A stretch of 64,000 nt of DNA from Methylotenera sp. RIFCSPLOWO2_02_FULL_45_14 (GTDB lineage Bacteria; Pseudomonadota; Gammaproteobacteria; Burkholderiales; Methylophilaceae), in assembly GCA_001803395.1 (NCBI GenBank), contig MHBU01000007.1, positions 102,801 through 166,800 of the forward strand, read 5' to 3'. This document shows, piece after piece, positions 1-8,391 of this stretch (position 1 is its first letter; each line of letters starts with the position of its first letter). A program made the position numbers and the translations under genes. The notes under the pieces were generated by a model, which searched no databases, was not told where the DNA came from, and saw nothing but the letters and a program-made list of their open reading frames with translations.

Positions 1-1
1 T

Positions 2-784
2 GATTTTTTCGAAACCCGCCACCGCGGCAAGAATGGTACCTTAGTGGGGGTCGAAACCAGTGTGAACCATCTTGCCGTCAGCGATAAATTCTTCTGCTTC
101 ATCCGCGACATCAGCGAGCGCAAACAGGCTGAGCAGCAACGGCTGCTGGGGGTGGAACGACAGCGTGATAACCTCGTGCGTGAAGTGCACCACCGCATCA
201 AGAACAGCTTGCAAGGCATGATCGGGCTACTTGATCTCCAGGCCAACGAGCACCCTGAACTTGCGCCGCTGATCGAGGACATCAATTCCAGAATCATGTC
301 GCTTGCGATCGTGTTCGGTTTGCTGGGCAAACGTGAACAAAACCACGTTCAGCTATGCGAGGTGACCTCCGAAATCTGCAAGTTCGCCAGTCAGGTGGCG
401 AACGTTATTATCGACCCCACCGTAGAAGTGAAACAGACGCAGTCTGTCCTGCTAGACAAAGACATGGCTGTTCCTATCGCACTGATTGTTAATGAACTGA
501 TCACTAATGCACTTAAGCACGGCAAAACTGAGGATGGTTGGCATAAGATCGGCGTGAGCATTGACATTGAAGGCCATTCGGCCATTCTCAAAGTGCGCAA
601 CAAATGCACGGCCATGCCTCCAGCGTTAAATTTCGAATTTGGTACAGGGCTGGGCACCGGGCTTACCCTGGTGCATTCCATGTTGCCGAGCAAGGGGGCT
701 AAGCTGACATTGATTTTTGACAATAATACAATGACAGCAAGGTTGTTATTGACCTCACCCACCGTTACCATTTTGACTCAATGA
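2..784 (+). CDS. PAS-HisKA_2 sensor histidine kinase, 5' end outside window
   Basis: The reading frame is open from base 2, so the gene is cut by the window edge. The first residues look like the end of a PAS domain, with a FETRHRGKNGTLVGVE-type strand and a PAC-like FCFIRDISERKQAE. Next comes a HisKA_2-type dimerisation and phosphoacceptor region, HHRIKNSLQGM, with the His codons at 188-193. The HATPase domain follows, with N-box VNELITNALKHG and glycine-rich GTGLGTGLTLV. The family autophosphorylates and passes phosphate to a receiver domain. The response regulator starts 15 bases downstream, so the two probably form a pair in one operon. No membrane segment is visible in this part. The signal sensed cannot be told because the N-terminus is missing. 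Confidence 0.9.
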   Translation, partial: DFFETRHRGKNGTLVGVETSVNHLAVSDKFFCFIRDISERKQAEQQRLLGVERQRDNLVREVHHRIKNSLQGMIGLLDLQANEHPELAPLIEDINSRIMSLAIVFGLLGKREQNHVQLCEVTSEICKFASQVANVIIDPTVEVKQTQSVLLDKDMAVPIALIVNELITNALKHGKTEDGWHKIGVSIDIEGHSAILKVRNKCTAMPPALNFEFGTGLGTGLTLVHSMLPSKGAKLTLIFDNNTMTARLLLTSPTVTILTQ

Positions 785-799
785 AGAGATATTGATCTT

Positions 800-1378
800 A
801 TGCAAAAAATTCTGGTAGTAGACGATGACCTTGTAGTGTTGGCCACAATTAGTATGGGGTTGCGCCAGGCTGGCTATCAGGTATTACAAGTGGACAGCGG
901 CGAACTTGCCGTGCAGATATGCAAACGTGAAAACCCAGATCTGGCAATTCTCGACATCCGCATGCCAGGGATGAGCGGTTTTGAAGTGGCAGAAGTTCTG
1001 AGGAGAGTATCCAAGACACCATTCATTTTTCTTTCTGCCTACAGTGACGAAGAAAGCGTGCAATCGGCAAAAGAGTTGGGTGCATTAGGTTATCTGGTCA
1101 AACCAGTCGAAATCAGGCGTCTGGTGCCTGCCATTGAAATTGCACTAGCCAGAGCTGAAGATATGGAGAAACTGGAAGATATCAATTCCAATCTTGTAGT
1201 AGCAATGGAAGGTAGCCGTGAAATTGATGTGGCCATCGGGATCATTATGCAATGTCATCGGCTTAGCCGGGCGGATGCATTCAAAACATTGCGTACCTAT
1301 GCCCGTAGTCAGAGAGTCAAAATTAATGCTGTGGCACAACGCGTGATTTCTGGAGAAGATATTCTACTGAGATGTTGA
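800..1378 (+). CDS. Response regulator with ANTAR RNA-binding output domain
   Basis: A CheY-like receiver occupies about residues 1-120: acidic VVDDD near the N-terminus, phosphoacceptor Asp in LAILDIRMPG, conserved Ser/Thr in FIFLSAY, and Lys in YLVKPV. A short linker leads to an ANTAR domain (about 130-188: REIDVAIGIIMQCHRLSRADAF and the following helices). ANTAR proteins such as AmiR, NasT and EutV bind paired hairpins in nascent mRNA and prevent termination. The partner is most likely the HisKA_2 kinase ending 15 bases upstream, the same kinase class that pairs with EutV. No obvious ANTAR hairpin target was found next to the gene. Length (192 aa) is normal. Family assignment is firm; the target is unknown. 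Confidence 0.92.
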   Translation: MQKILVVDDDLVVLATISMGLRQAGYQVLQVDSGELAVQICKRENPDLAILDIRMPGMSGFEVAEVLRRVSKTPFIFLSAYSDEESVQSAKELGALGYLVKPVEIRRLVPAIEIALARAEDMEKLEDINSNLVVAMEGSREIDVAIGIIMQCHRLSRADAFKTLRTYARSQRVKINAVAQRVISGEDILLRC

Positions 1379-1467
1379 TTTTTTTATCGTATTGGTATTT
1401 AATCCGAAATAAGTGACCCGAACCCCGTTGCCTGCTTGCCATTAATGGCTAATAACGGAGAAAGTAT

Positions 1468-4400
1468 TTGAAACTGGACGCTTGCACCATCACCATCATC
1501 GCGCAGGAACTCGGCATTGATGATGCCGAAATAGCCCGCCGAAAATCCTTTCTTGAATTTACCGATGCCGATGTTGAACTGCTGCGACAGTTACATGTAC
1601 ACATGTTGGAGGCCGGTGAAGACTTTGCCGTCGCTTTCTACGATCATGTGCTCAGATTTTCGGAGATGTCTGCCTTGGTTCCGAATGCCGAAACGCTGGA
1701 ACGTCTGAAAAAATCCCAGGCAGCCCACTTCAGCCAACTCAGCGGCGGCGAATACGGCGAACAATACGTGCAACAGCGCTTGCGGGTTGGGGTAGTGCAT
1801 CAGCAGGTGGGGCTTGATCCGAAATGGTACATCGGCGCCTACTGCAAATACCTGTCTTTCTTTCTGCCTTTACTATTGCGGGTGGCTGGCAATGATGTCG
1901 AGAAATTCTCCGCCAACTATGGTGCGCTACTGAAAATAGTCATGTTCGACATGGGATTTGCGATCGAGACCTATATCCATGCCGATAAGCGCAAGATTAC
2001 ACAGCTTGAGCACGTTCAGCGCAACCTGATAGAAGGTATCGACGCCATTGTGTGGGAGGCCGACCCCACAACGTTGCAGTTCACCTTCGTCAGCTCGCAG
2101 GCACTGACCATGCTCGGCTACCCGCTGGAGCGCTGGACACAGAAACCCAATTTTATGCGCGAGATTATCCTGCCTGAAGACCGCGAGTTTACCGTTGAGT
2201 TCTGTCTGCAGGAAACTGCGGCAGGTCGCGATCATGATATGGAATACCGGCTGCTTGCAGCCGACGGGCGCACACTCTGGATACATGAGCGCGTCAGCGT
2301 AACGTCTGGCACGGATGGTCAGGCACCTTCGCTGCGTGGGCTGATGGTGGATATTACCGCGCGGAAAGAATCCGAAATAAAGCTTATTTATCAGGCCTCT
2401 CATGACGAATTGACCGGTCTGCCTAATCGCACCCTGTTGCAGGACCGCATGCAACAGGGTATAGCGCATGCCGATCGCGAAGGCAACATGATGGCGATTC
2501 TCTTTATTGATCTCGACCGCTTTAAGATCGTTAACGACAGTCTCGGGCATGATGTCGGCGACACTGTACTGCAAACTGCCGCCGGACGACTGACTGGGTG
2601 CATCCGTGAAGTAGATACCGTTGCCCGCTTGGGCGGCGATGAATTCGTACTCATGCTGACTGGCATCAACAGAGCGGAAAATATTGCTAGTGTAGCGGAT
2701 AAGGCACTGGAAAGCTTGGCCAGAACTTACACCATAGGAGAACACGAGCTTATACTTACAGCCAGCATAGGGATCAGCGTTTATCCGAAAGACGGCGTTG
2801 ACGTTCAAACCCTGCTTAAAAACGCCGATATTGCTATGTATCGTGCCAAGGAAGGCGGCAAAAACCGTCTGGAGTTTTTTACCGACGAGATGAATACTGC
2901 TGTACTGCGCCGCATGCATCTGGAAAATCAGCTGCGCCATGCGCTCGAAAAAAACGAATTCGTACTGCATTACCAGCCTCAGGCCGACCTTATAACCGGC
3001 CGTATCATTGGCGTCGAAGCGCTGTTACGTTGGATGCAGCCGCAACTGGGCATGGTTTCACCAGCTGAATTTATTCCGATTGCTGAGGAAACTGGCCTCA
3101 TCGTACAGATAGGTGAGTGGGTGCTGGAGACTGCCTGCCGCCAGGCAGTGGCTTGGCAAGGAGATGGACTACCGCCGTTGCGCATGGGGGTTAACCTATC
3201 GGTACGTCAGTTCATGCAGAACGATATTGTCGATGTAGTGACGAGAATACTACGTGAGGCAAAACTCGATCCCAACCTGCTCGAACTTGAGTTAACTGAG
3301 AGTCTGCTCATGGGCGGAGGTGAGGAAATCGTTACTACTCTGAATGCCCTGCGTAAGATGGGTATTGGCTTGTCGGTGGATGATTTCGGTACTGGTTATT
3401 CCTCGCTCAGTTATCTAAAGCGTTTCCCGGTAACAGCAGTCAAAATCGACCAGTCTTTCGTACGAGAAATTATTGCCGATCCTGATGCCGCTGCCTTGGC
3501 GCGCTCCATTATCAGCATGGCACATGAACTGCGACTGAGTGTAATTGCCGAGGGGGTTGAAACGGAAGGACAACTAGGCTACCTCGTTAGACATGATTGC
3601 GACGAAATTCAGGGTTACTTTCTAAGTCGGCCGATACCTCCTGATGAATTTTCGCAGCTTTTACGGGCATTCTCTGGCTTGCCAATTCACCGCCAAGTAG
3701 GGGAGCACGTGCAACGGACGTTACTTCTGGTGGACGACGAGGCGAATATTGTCGCATCGTTAAAACATTTACTGCGTAGTGAAGGCTATTGTATTCTCAC
3801 TGCGAGTAGTGGGTTGGAAGGGCTGGAATTGCTAGCCACCAACCCCGTGGGGGTTATTATTTCCGACCAGCATATGCCAGAAATGACTGGTGTCGATTTT
3901 CTGAGACGAGTCAAGAATCTTTATCCAGACACCGTGCGCATCGTGCTATCCGGCTACACTGAGTTAAGGTCGGTCACAGACGCCATCAACGAGGGTGCCG
4001 TTTATAAGTTCCTCACCAAGCCGTGGGAAGATGAACAGCTTCGCGAGCATGTACGTGAAGCATTCCAACGCTACGAGCTGAAGCAGGAAAACGTCCGTCT
4101 CAGCCGTGAGATCGAACGCGCCAACAGCGAACTGTCCGAGAGCAACCTCGACCTGGAGCGGCGCGTGGCGGAAAAGACCCAGGAAATCTGCCACAACATC
4201 AGCGCACTGCAGGTCTCACAAGAAGTGCTGGAGCATCTACCCGCGGCCGTCATCGGCATCGATGAAGATGGCCTTATCGTTATGGCTAATCATCAGGCGG
4301 ATGCGCTGTTTGATGAAGATGGATCGCTGCTGGGGTGCAAGGTCCTCGATCGGCTACCGACGGTGGTTACCGACTGTATGGAGGGGGTTAATAGCGGCAC

Positions 4401-4512
4401 ACATGTTGCACTGACCGATGGCCGGAGTCTGCGCGTGGTCTGCCACCGCATGGGCGAGATGTGCAGGTCGAAAGGTACCATAATGGTGATTTCGCCGGTT
4501 GAGAATGTATAG
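1468..4512 (+). CDS. Globin-coupled PAS-GGDEF-EAL-receiver protein (cyclic-di-GMP turnover)
   Basis: This 1014-residue multidomain signalling protein starts at TTG, with GGAG at 1457-1460 as ribosome site. Domains in order: globin-coupled sensor (about 10-165) with candidate proximal haem ligand His111 in RVGVVHQQVGL; PAS/PAC (about 180-300); GGDEF with intact GGDEF at 389-393 and an inhibitory I-site RxxD at 380-383; EAL with EALLRW at 517-522, DDFGTGYSSL and AEGVET; receiver with DD at 756-757 and phospho-Asp800; a coiled coil; and a C-terminal PAS-like segment (HLPAAVIGIDEDG). Both catalytic signatures look intact, so it could make or degrade c-di-GMP. The haem suggests O2 control, as in DosC. 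A receiver C-terminal to GGDEF-EAL is unusual and suggests dual input from gas and a kinase, possibly the one at the window start. Confidence 0.93.
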   Translation: MKLDACTITIIAQELGIDDAEIARRKSFLEFTDADVELLRQLHVHMLEAGEDFAVAFYDHVLRFSEMSALVPNAETLERLKKSQAAHFSQLSGGEYGEQYVQQRLRVGVVHQQVGLDPKWYIGAYCKYLSFFLPLLLRVAGNDVEKFSANYGALLKIVMFDMGFAIETYIHADKRKITQLEHVQRNLIEGIDAIVWEADPTTLQFTFVSSQALTMLGYPLERWTQKPNFMREIILPEDREFTVEFCLQETAAGRDHDMEYRLLAADGRTLWIHERVSVTSGTDGQAPSLRGLMVDITARKESEIKLIYQASHDELTGLPNRTLLQDRMQQGIAHADREGNMMAILFIDLDRFKIVNDSLGHDVGDTVLQTAAGRLTGCIREVDTVARLGGDEFVLMLTGINRAENIASVADKALESLARTYTIGEHELILTASIGISVYPKDGVDVQTLLKNADIAMYRAKEGGKNRLEFFTDEMNTAVLRRMHLENQLRHALEKNEFVLHYQPQADLITGRIIGVEALLRWMQPQLGMVSPAEFIPIAEETGLIVQIGEWVLETACRQAVAWQGDGLPPLRMGVNLSVRQFMQNDIVDVVTRILREAKLDPNLLELELTESLLMGGGEEIVTTLNALRKMGIGLSVDDFGTGYSSLSYLKRFPVTAVKIDQSFVREIIADPDAAALARSIISMAHELRLSVIAEGVETEGQLGYLVRHDCDEIQGYFLSRPIPPDEFSQLLRAFSGLPIHRQVGEHVQRTLLLVDDEANIVASLKHLLRSEGYCILTASSGLEGLELLATNPVGVIISDQHMPEMTGVDFLRRVKNLYPDTVRIVLSGYTELRSVTDAINEGAVYKFLTKPWEDEQLREHVREAFQRYELKQENVRLSREIERANSELSESNLDLERRVAEKTQEICHNISALQVSQEVLEHLPAAVIGIDEDGLIVMANHQADALFDEDGSLLGCKVLDRLPTVVTDCMEGVNSGTHVALTDGRSLRVVCHRMGEMCRSKGTIMVISPVENV

Positions 4513-4640
4513 TCCCAATTTCCGCGATTGAATTTCCAGAAGCGCCGGCGCGGTAAATTTTGACATATTTTGCCGAGATTGAAGTGGCCTTGGTAGTGTA
4601 CACGTGCTCCCAATGTTATTTACGACCCATGGCTTGGTTC

Positions 4641-4961
4641 CTAAAAGCTCAATACCCTGTCTGAATCGCGAATTAGCGCGTGCAAATCCTGCATTGTCGA
4701 TATTGGGCAAATATCAGATCCTTCAGACTGACGAATTTTAAGACAGGTACCACAAGCTAAAATCGAACCGCCAGCCTCCAAGAAGCTGCGCATTTGTCCA
4801 ACGACATTAAACTTATCACTAATCAATGACTCAGCTTCTACACCCATGCCGAGTAGAAAAACTGAAACTGTATCACCTTGTTTGCAAGAGAATACGCCTA
4901 ATCGAAATGCGTTCCAAACCGTTTCGGATTCATTTGAATATATGATTATTCCAAGTTTCAT
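4641..4961 (-). CDS. DsrE/YchN-like small sulfurtransferase-family protein
   Basis: The 106-residue product has a DsrE-type fold signature: a first strand KLGIIIYSNESETVWNAFRLG, a central FLLGMGVEAE turn, and a cysteine pair in GSILACGTCLKIR, where the second Cys matches the position that carries sulfur in active DsrE/TusD members. The last part (ISTMQDLHALIRDSDRVLSF) is typical of the family. It is cytoplasmic, with no signal peptide. The ATG is preceded by AAAGGAGCGGG, a strong ribosome site. The broken DUF3147 frame lies directly upstream on the same strand. No sulfur-oxidation operon is near, so a role in sulfur relay is only a family-level guess. Confidence 0.82.
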   Translation of the reverse strand: MKLGIIIYSNESETVWNAFRLGVFSCKQGDTVSVFLLGMGVEAESLISDKFNVVGQMRSFLEAGGSILACGTCLKIRQSEGSDICPISTMQDLHALIRDSDRVLSF

Positions 4962-4998
4962 AACACCCGCTCCTTTGTAACTTTTTCTATTAGCAGTT

Positions 4999-5127
4999 TT
5001 ATAGCAGATCTAAGCCAAAGCTAGTAGCGTGACCATAGGCAGTGCAGCTGCCACTATGTCTGGTGAGTTCTGAAACAAGCACAACGGCGGCAGCGGTTAG
5101 TGAATATTTGGTAATTAGCCAAAGCAT
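4999..5127 (-). pseudogene. Truncated, frameshifted DUF3147-like membrane protein remnant
   Basis: An ATG at 5127 follows a good ribosome site (GAAGGGA on the minus strand) and opens with MLWLITKYSLTAAAVVLVSE, which resembles the first helix of DUF3147 membrane proteins as I remember that family. The frame then reads LTRHSGSC and stops after 42 codons. In a shifted frame the same DNA reads VAAALPMVTLLALA and then stops, which resembles the next DUF3147 helix (typically a GALLAALPLVT-like stretch). About six residues between the two blocks seem to be missing, as is the rest of a roughly 115-residue protein. I read it as a decayed gene just ahead of the dsrE-like gene. The comparison is from memory. 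Confidence 0.55.
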
Positions 5128-5247
5128 GATAATCCCTTCGCTAACATAGTATAACCATAGTGTAATCGTGAATGCTTATCAACATAATAGTCAAATGAAC
5201 TATTTTCTGCCATGATTCTTCATCAACTAATTTATGATGATTCCAAT

Positions 5248-5859
5248 ATGGCTGATTGTTGCGAAAATAAATCCTGTGCGATTGATGCACTGAGAGTTCG
5301 GCAAAGTTCGACCTTAAAGGTCGTGCTGTGTATCAATGCTGTGATGTTTGTGATTGAAATTGTCGCGGGAATCATGTCGGGTTCAACAGCGTTGTTATCA
5401 GACTCACTCGATAATCTAGGTGATGCCCTTACTTATGGGCTTAGTCTCTATGCGATTGCTAGCGCCCCACGTTCAAAGGCCAAGATTGCCTTGTTCAAAG
5501 GCATTTTGATATTGATAGCAGGAATATTCGTTTTATCTCAGGTTGTATATCGAATCATGTTTCCGATCATTCCAACCTATGAAACCATGGGGCTAATTAG
5601 CTTATTGGCACTGCTGGCGAACGGCACATGTCTTATACTGCTCTGGAAACACCGCAAAGAAGACATCAACATGAGTTCTGTCTGGGAGTGTTCACGCAAT
5701 GACGTTGCTTCCAATATTTCAGTTTTTGTAGCGGCTGGGGGCGTTTGGTTAATGCACTCTGGTTGGCCAGATATTATTGTTGGGTCGGTGCTTGCACTGC
5801 TGTTTCTAAAATCTTCTTCAAAAGTTATAAGAGGTGCAATTTCTGAGCTGAACCATTAG
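5248..5859 (+). CDS. CDF-type cation transporter
   Basis: The 203-residue protein starts at the ATG giving MADCCENKSC; an in-frame ATG at 5212 adds 12 residues but has no better ribosome site. The N-terminal CC and C motif is followed by the CDF signature: a first helix VVLCINAVMFVIEIVAG, then SGSTALLSDSLDNLGDALTYG, in which the paired Asp residues and Ser match the transport metal site. Further helices are at about 75-95, 107-125 and 145-190, with a second Asp-containing motif SRNDVASNISV in the penultimate helix. The family exports divalent metals (Zn, Co, Cd, Fe, Mn) with proton antiport. There is no long C-terminal cytoplasmic domain, so this is a short CDF form. The exact metal cannot be told. 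Confidence 0.85.
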   Translation: MADCCENKSCAIDALRVRQSSTLKVVLCINAVMFVIEIVAGIMSGSTALLSDSLDNLGDALTYGLSLYAIASAPRSKAKIALFKGILILIAGIFVLSQVVYRIMFPIIPTYETMGLISLLALLANGTCLILLWKHRKEDINMSSVWECSRNDVASNISVFVAAGGVWLMHSGWPDIIVGSVLALLFLKSSSKVIRGAISELNH

Positions 5860-6010
5860 CCCTCAATCAGACGTGTCAAACAGTGACTAAACAAATTAAG
5901 TTAAGCTAAGTCAATTTATTGGCCTTTTTGGGTCCTTTTCTTTTTATTACATCAGGTAATATAGTACGTAAGTGACTATTGGCTAACACTAATTCTGAAA
6001 AGGAACCGGC

Positions 6011-6667
6011 TTGCGTATACTGTCTTCAGGTCCCAAACGTGATCAATCGCAACCAGAAGAATTTGCGAATAGCCTTAGTCACGGTATAGGGCTAATTGCA
6101 GCAATTGTCGGAGCTCCATTTCTCATCATTCATGCAATGCGTCATGGAGACACTAAATTCATTGTTGGCACTAGTGTTTTCGCCGTGGTCACTATTCTTC
6201 TTTACCTGGCATCTACTCTCTATCACATGCTACCAATCGGCAAAATAAAACGCGTTTTTAACGTTATCGACCATTCCATTATTTTTCTTCTTATCGCAGG
6301 TACATATACTCCATTCACACTAGGAGTACTTCGTGGAGCATGGGGATGGACGCTTTTGGGAATCGTTTGGGGACTTGCTTTAGTAGGTGTAACACTGAAG
6401 GCCTTCAATAAGGCCTCACACCCAATACTATCTACTGGCCTTTATTTGTTGATGGGATGGATTGTGGTAATCGCAATCCATCCGCTGGTTACTAGAATGC
6501 CCACTGCGGGACTGCTCTGGTTGGTTGCTGGAGGCTTATTCTACACCGCCGGCGTAGCCTTTTACGCAACCGATTCTCGACTGCAGTATGGTCACCTAAT
6601 CTGGCATTTATTTGTTCTGGCTGGAACTGCATGTCATTACTTTGCAGTCCTGTGGTATGCAGCCTAA
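6011..6667 (+). CDS. trhA: Hemolysin III family membrane protein (TrhA/YqfA type)
   Basis: The 218-residue integral membrane protein of the PAQR/hemolysin III superfamily starts at TTG with AAGGA seven bases upstream. Seven hydrophobic segments are visible. The conserved metal-binding positions of the family are present: Ser and His in ASTLYHML, Asp in NVIDHSIIFLLIAGTYTPF, and the C-terminal His pair in HLIWHLFVLAGTACHYFAV. TrhA homologues affect membrane energetics and fatty-acid homeostasis in other bacteria; haemolytic activity should not be inferred from the family name. It stands alone, 151 bases after the CDF gene, with its own upstream region. Confidence 0.9.
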   Translation: MRILSSGPKRDQSQPEEFANSLSHGIGLIAAIVGAPFLIIHAMRHGDTKFIVGTSVFAVVTILLYLASTLYHMLPIGKIKRVFNVIDHSIIFLLIAGTYTPFTLGVLRGAWGWTLLGIVWGLALVGVTLKAFNKASHPILSTGLYLLMGWIVVIAIHPLVTRMPTAGLLWLVAGGLFYTAGVAFYATDSRLQYGHLIWHLFVLAGTACHYFAVLWYAA

Positions 6668-6729
6668 GCAGACAAAATTTAAATTACTAAACCAGATTAG
6701 ACAACTGCAAATGATCTGCGAACGAAAAT

Positions 6730-6761
6730 AACCTTACCTATTGGCAGAAACCGGTAGGGTT
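6730..6761 (-). terminator. Weak hairpin terminator candidate after the lipoprotein gene
   Basis: Read on the minus strand, AACCCTACC pairs with GGTAAGGTT (one mismatch) and is followed by ATTTTC. It lies just past the stop of the minus-strand lipoprotein gene. The T-run is short, so confidence is low. Confidence 0.35.
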
Positions 6762-6765
6762 CAGG

Positions 6766-7086
6766 CTATCTCCGATCATGACGATCATTATCTTGGTTTC
6801 CACCTCGTCCACCAGCGCGGCCTTTGAACTTGGTCTCTTTAGGGTAGTGACTCCTGGGGAGATCCGTCCAAGGACCAGATCTTGACTGTGAGTAGCGCCA
6901 GCTATCATTGTCGTAGAAATAGTAATACCCGCCTTGATAGTAATATGGCTCTACATCTAATTCCACAATTACCGGTAGTGCTGGGACCACAACCATTCCA
7001 TGACCGCGGCCGTGGCCCGCGGGTGACACTACGCACGCGTTGAGTAGAAGCGCCGTAAGTGGTACAACGATTAGCATTCTATACAT
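6766..7086 (-). CDS. Small Tyr/Gly-rich lipoprotein of unknown function
   Basis: The start is set at 7086 (MYRMLIVVP), because AGGAG lies about six bases upstream; an upstream in-frame codon at 7119 lacks such a site. The product has 106 residues: a lipoprotein signal peptide with lipobox LLNAC, a short Gly/His segment (GHGRGHG), a hydrophobic strand MVVVPALPVIVELD, an aromatic stretch PYYYQGGYYYFYDNDSWRYS that resembles YXXW-type periplasmic lipoproteins, and a charged tail ending in NDRHDRR. The tail is highly basic and Gly-rich. It is probably anchored in the outer membrane or periplasm. An FNR-type palindrome lies about 150 bases upstream. Function unknown. Confidence 0.72.
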   Translation of the reverse strand: MYRMLIVVPLTALLLNACVVSPAGHGRGHGMVVVPALPVIVELDVEPYYYQGGYYYFYDNDSWRYSQSRSGPWTDLPRSHYPKETKFKGRAGGRGGNQDNDRHDRR

Positions 7087-7528
7087 TTTATTCTCCTGAA
7101 TGAAAGGCGCATAAATCAATGATCGCTGGTCCTGCGCCCACCAGTACCCGCAATCTGCAAGCTACATCTATACCAGTACAATTACATACTAGGTGCCCGT
7201 TTGCAAGCGGTCTGTACGATAGCGAACATAACAATTGATCCTGATCAATAGGTTCGTTTGAATGTCCGGAGAGGGTCGATTCTATTGAGAAATTCTTTTC
7301 TGAGGAGCAAGAATTATTTTAAGCCTCTTCTGCATATTTTCATTAAAAATAGGTACAGAGAGGGTCTTAGTGATGACTGATAGTTTGATACCGAAGCGCT
7401 GAAGTACCTTGCCGATTTAATTTAAAACCGTTTCCAATATTTAATCTTAATTTGGCGAAATTTTAGAACTCCTCAAAAAAGAGTTTTTCAACAGAATCGG
7501 TCAAATTGAGGCCTATGTTGTGACTCCA
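7087..7528. other. Gene-poor stretch between lipoprotein and rsmE
   Basis: This 442-base AT-rich region has no credible gene in any frame. It holds the FNR-like palindrome at 7235-7248 and, near 7469-7490, a small AACTC...GAGTT hairpin with a following T-run that could end transcription. Nothing else was recognised. Confidence 0.6.
7235..7248. promoter_or_regulatory. FNR/ANR-type binding site candidate
   Basis: The bases TTGATCCTGATCAA match the FNR/ANR consensus TTGAT-N4-ATCAA perfectly on both half-sites. The site lies about 150 bases upstream of the minus-strand lipoprotein gene and 260 bases after the stop codon of rsmE. No clear -10 hexamer sits at the classic distance (centre at -41.5) on either strand, so the regulated promoter is not assigned. 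Confidence 0.5.
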
Positions 7529-8263
7529 CTAAAAATCTCCCCACGCAGATTGCATCACTGAAATGGCAGTTAAAGCCGCAGTTTCAGTACGTAAAATGCG
7601 AGGACCCAATACCATTGACTGAAACCCATGCGCGCTTGCAAGGTCAATTTCGCCTTGGCTGAACCCACCTTCTGCGCCAATCAGTAATTGAATATCTGTT
7701 GCTGGCTTTTGAATTTCTGCTAAGCGCTTTGCGCCGGTGGGGTTAAGTAATATGCGGGTTGCATTGGCAATAGGGTTGCGACTTAGCCAGTTTTCAAGTG
7801 ACATCGGTGGAAATACTTTGGGAATGAATGCCCGGCCAGATTGCTCACAAGCGGAAATCGCCACATTCTGCCAATGCTCCGTACGCTTTTCTGCGCGCTC
7901 AGCCGACAACTTCACCACGCTACGTTGGCTGGTGATGGGTTGGATACAGATTACACCAAGCTCTACGGCTTTTTGAATGGTAAAGTCCATGCGGTCACCA
8001 CTGGAAACAGCTTGTAATAGAGTGATATTAAGTGGCGACTCATTGTTCACTTTTCTTGCATTGGTAATTTTAACTATCACTTCATTTTTTTTGATTGAAT
8101 TTAATTCGCAGTCATAATCAAAGCCATCACCATTAAACACCACGGCATTGTCGCCAACATTTAAACGTAACGCACGTGTGGCATGTGCAGCTGCGCTCTC
8201 TGAGAGTTGCACAGATGCATTTAAAGCCAGTGGTGAATTTGTAAAAAAACGCAGATTAGACAT
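7529..8263 (-). CDS. rsmE: 16S rRNA (uracil-1498-N3)-methyltransferase
   Basis: The 244-residue protein matches RsmE in length and layout. An N-terminal PUA-like region (about 1-70: HATRALRLNVGDNAVVFNGDG) is followed by a SPOUT methyltransferase domain with LLQAVSSGDRMDFTIQKAVELGV, the family signature SACEQSGRAFIPKV, and the knot region LLIGAEGGFSQGEIDLA and LGPRILRTETAALTAISV. It methylates U1498 of 16S rRNA in the 30S subunit using S-adenosylmethionine. It is divergent from the thioredoxin-fold gene, with 128 bases between them. ATG start; identification is firm. Confidence 0.95.
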   Translation of the reverse strand: MSNLRFFTNSPLALNASVQLSESAAAHATRALRLNVGDNAVVFNGDGFDYDCELNSIKKNEVIVKITNARKVNNESPLNITLLQAVSSGDRMDFTIQKAVELGVICIQPITSQRSVVKLSAERAEKRTEHWQNVAISACEQSGRAFIPKVFPPMSLENWLSRNPIANATRILLNPTGAKRLAEIQKPATDIQLLIGAEGGFSQGEIDLASAHGFQSMVLGPRILRTETAALTAISVMQSAWGDF

Positions 8264-8391
8264 AAGATTTAACCATTAAAATTGAGTTGTTAAAAAGCCG
8301 ACTCTAAAAGAAAGCAAAATTGAAAACAATAGTGATAATATAAACATCAACGTTGTCACATCAATAAGTATAACGAAATAAGGAGAAAAAA

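Noticed and set aside
1927-2970. 347-codon open frame on the minus strand
   Set aside because: It lies fully inside the GGDEF-EAL gene, whose motifs are all intact on the plus strand. Its translation shows no recognisable domain.
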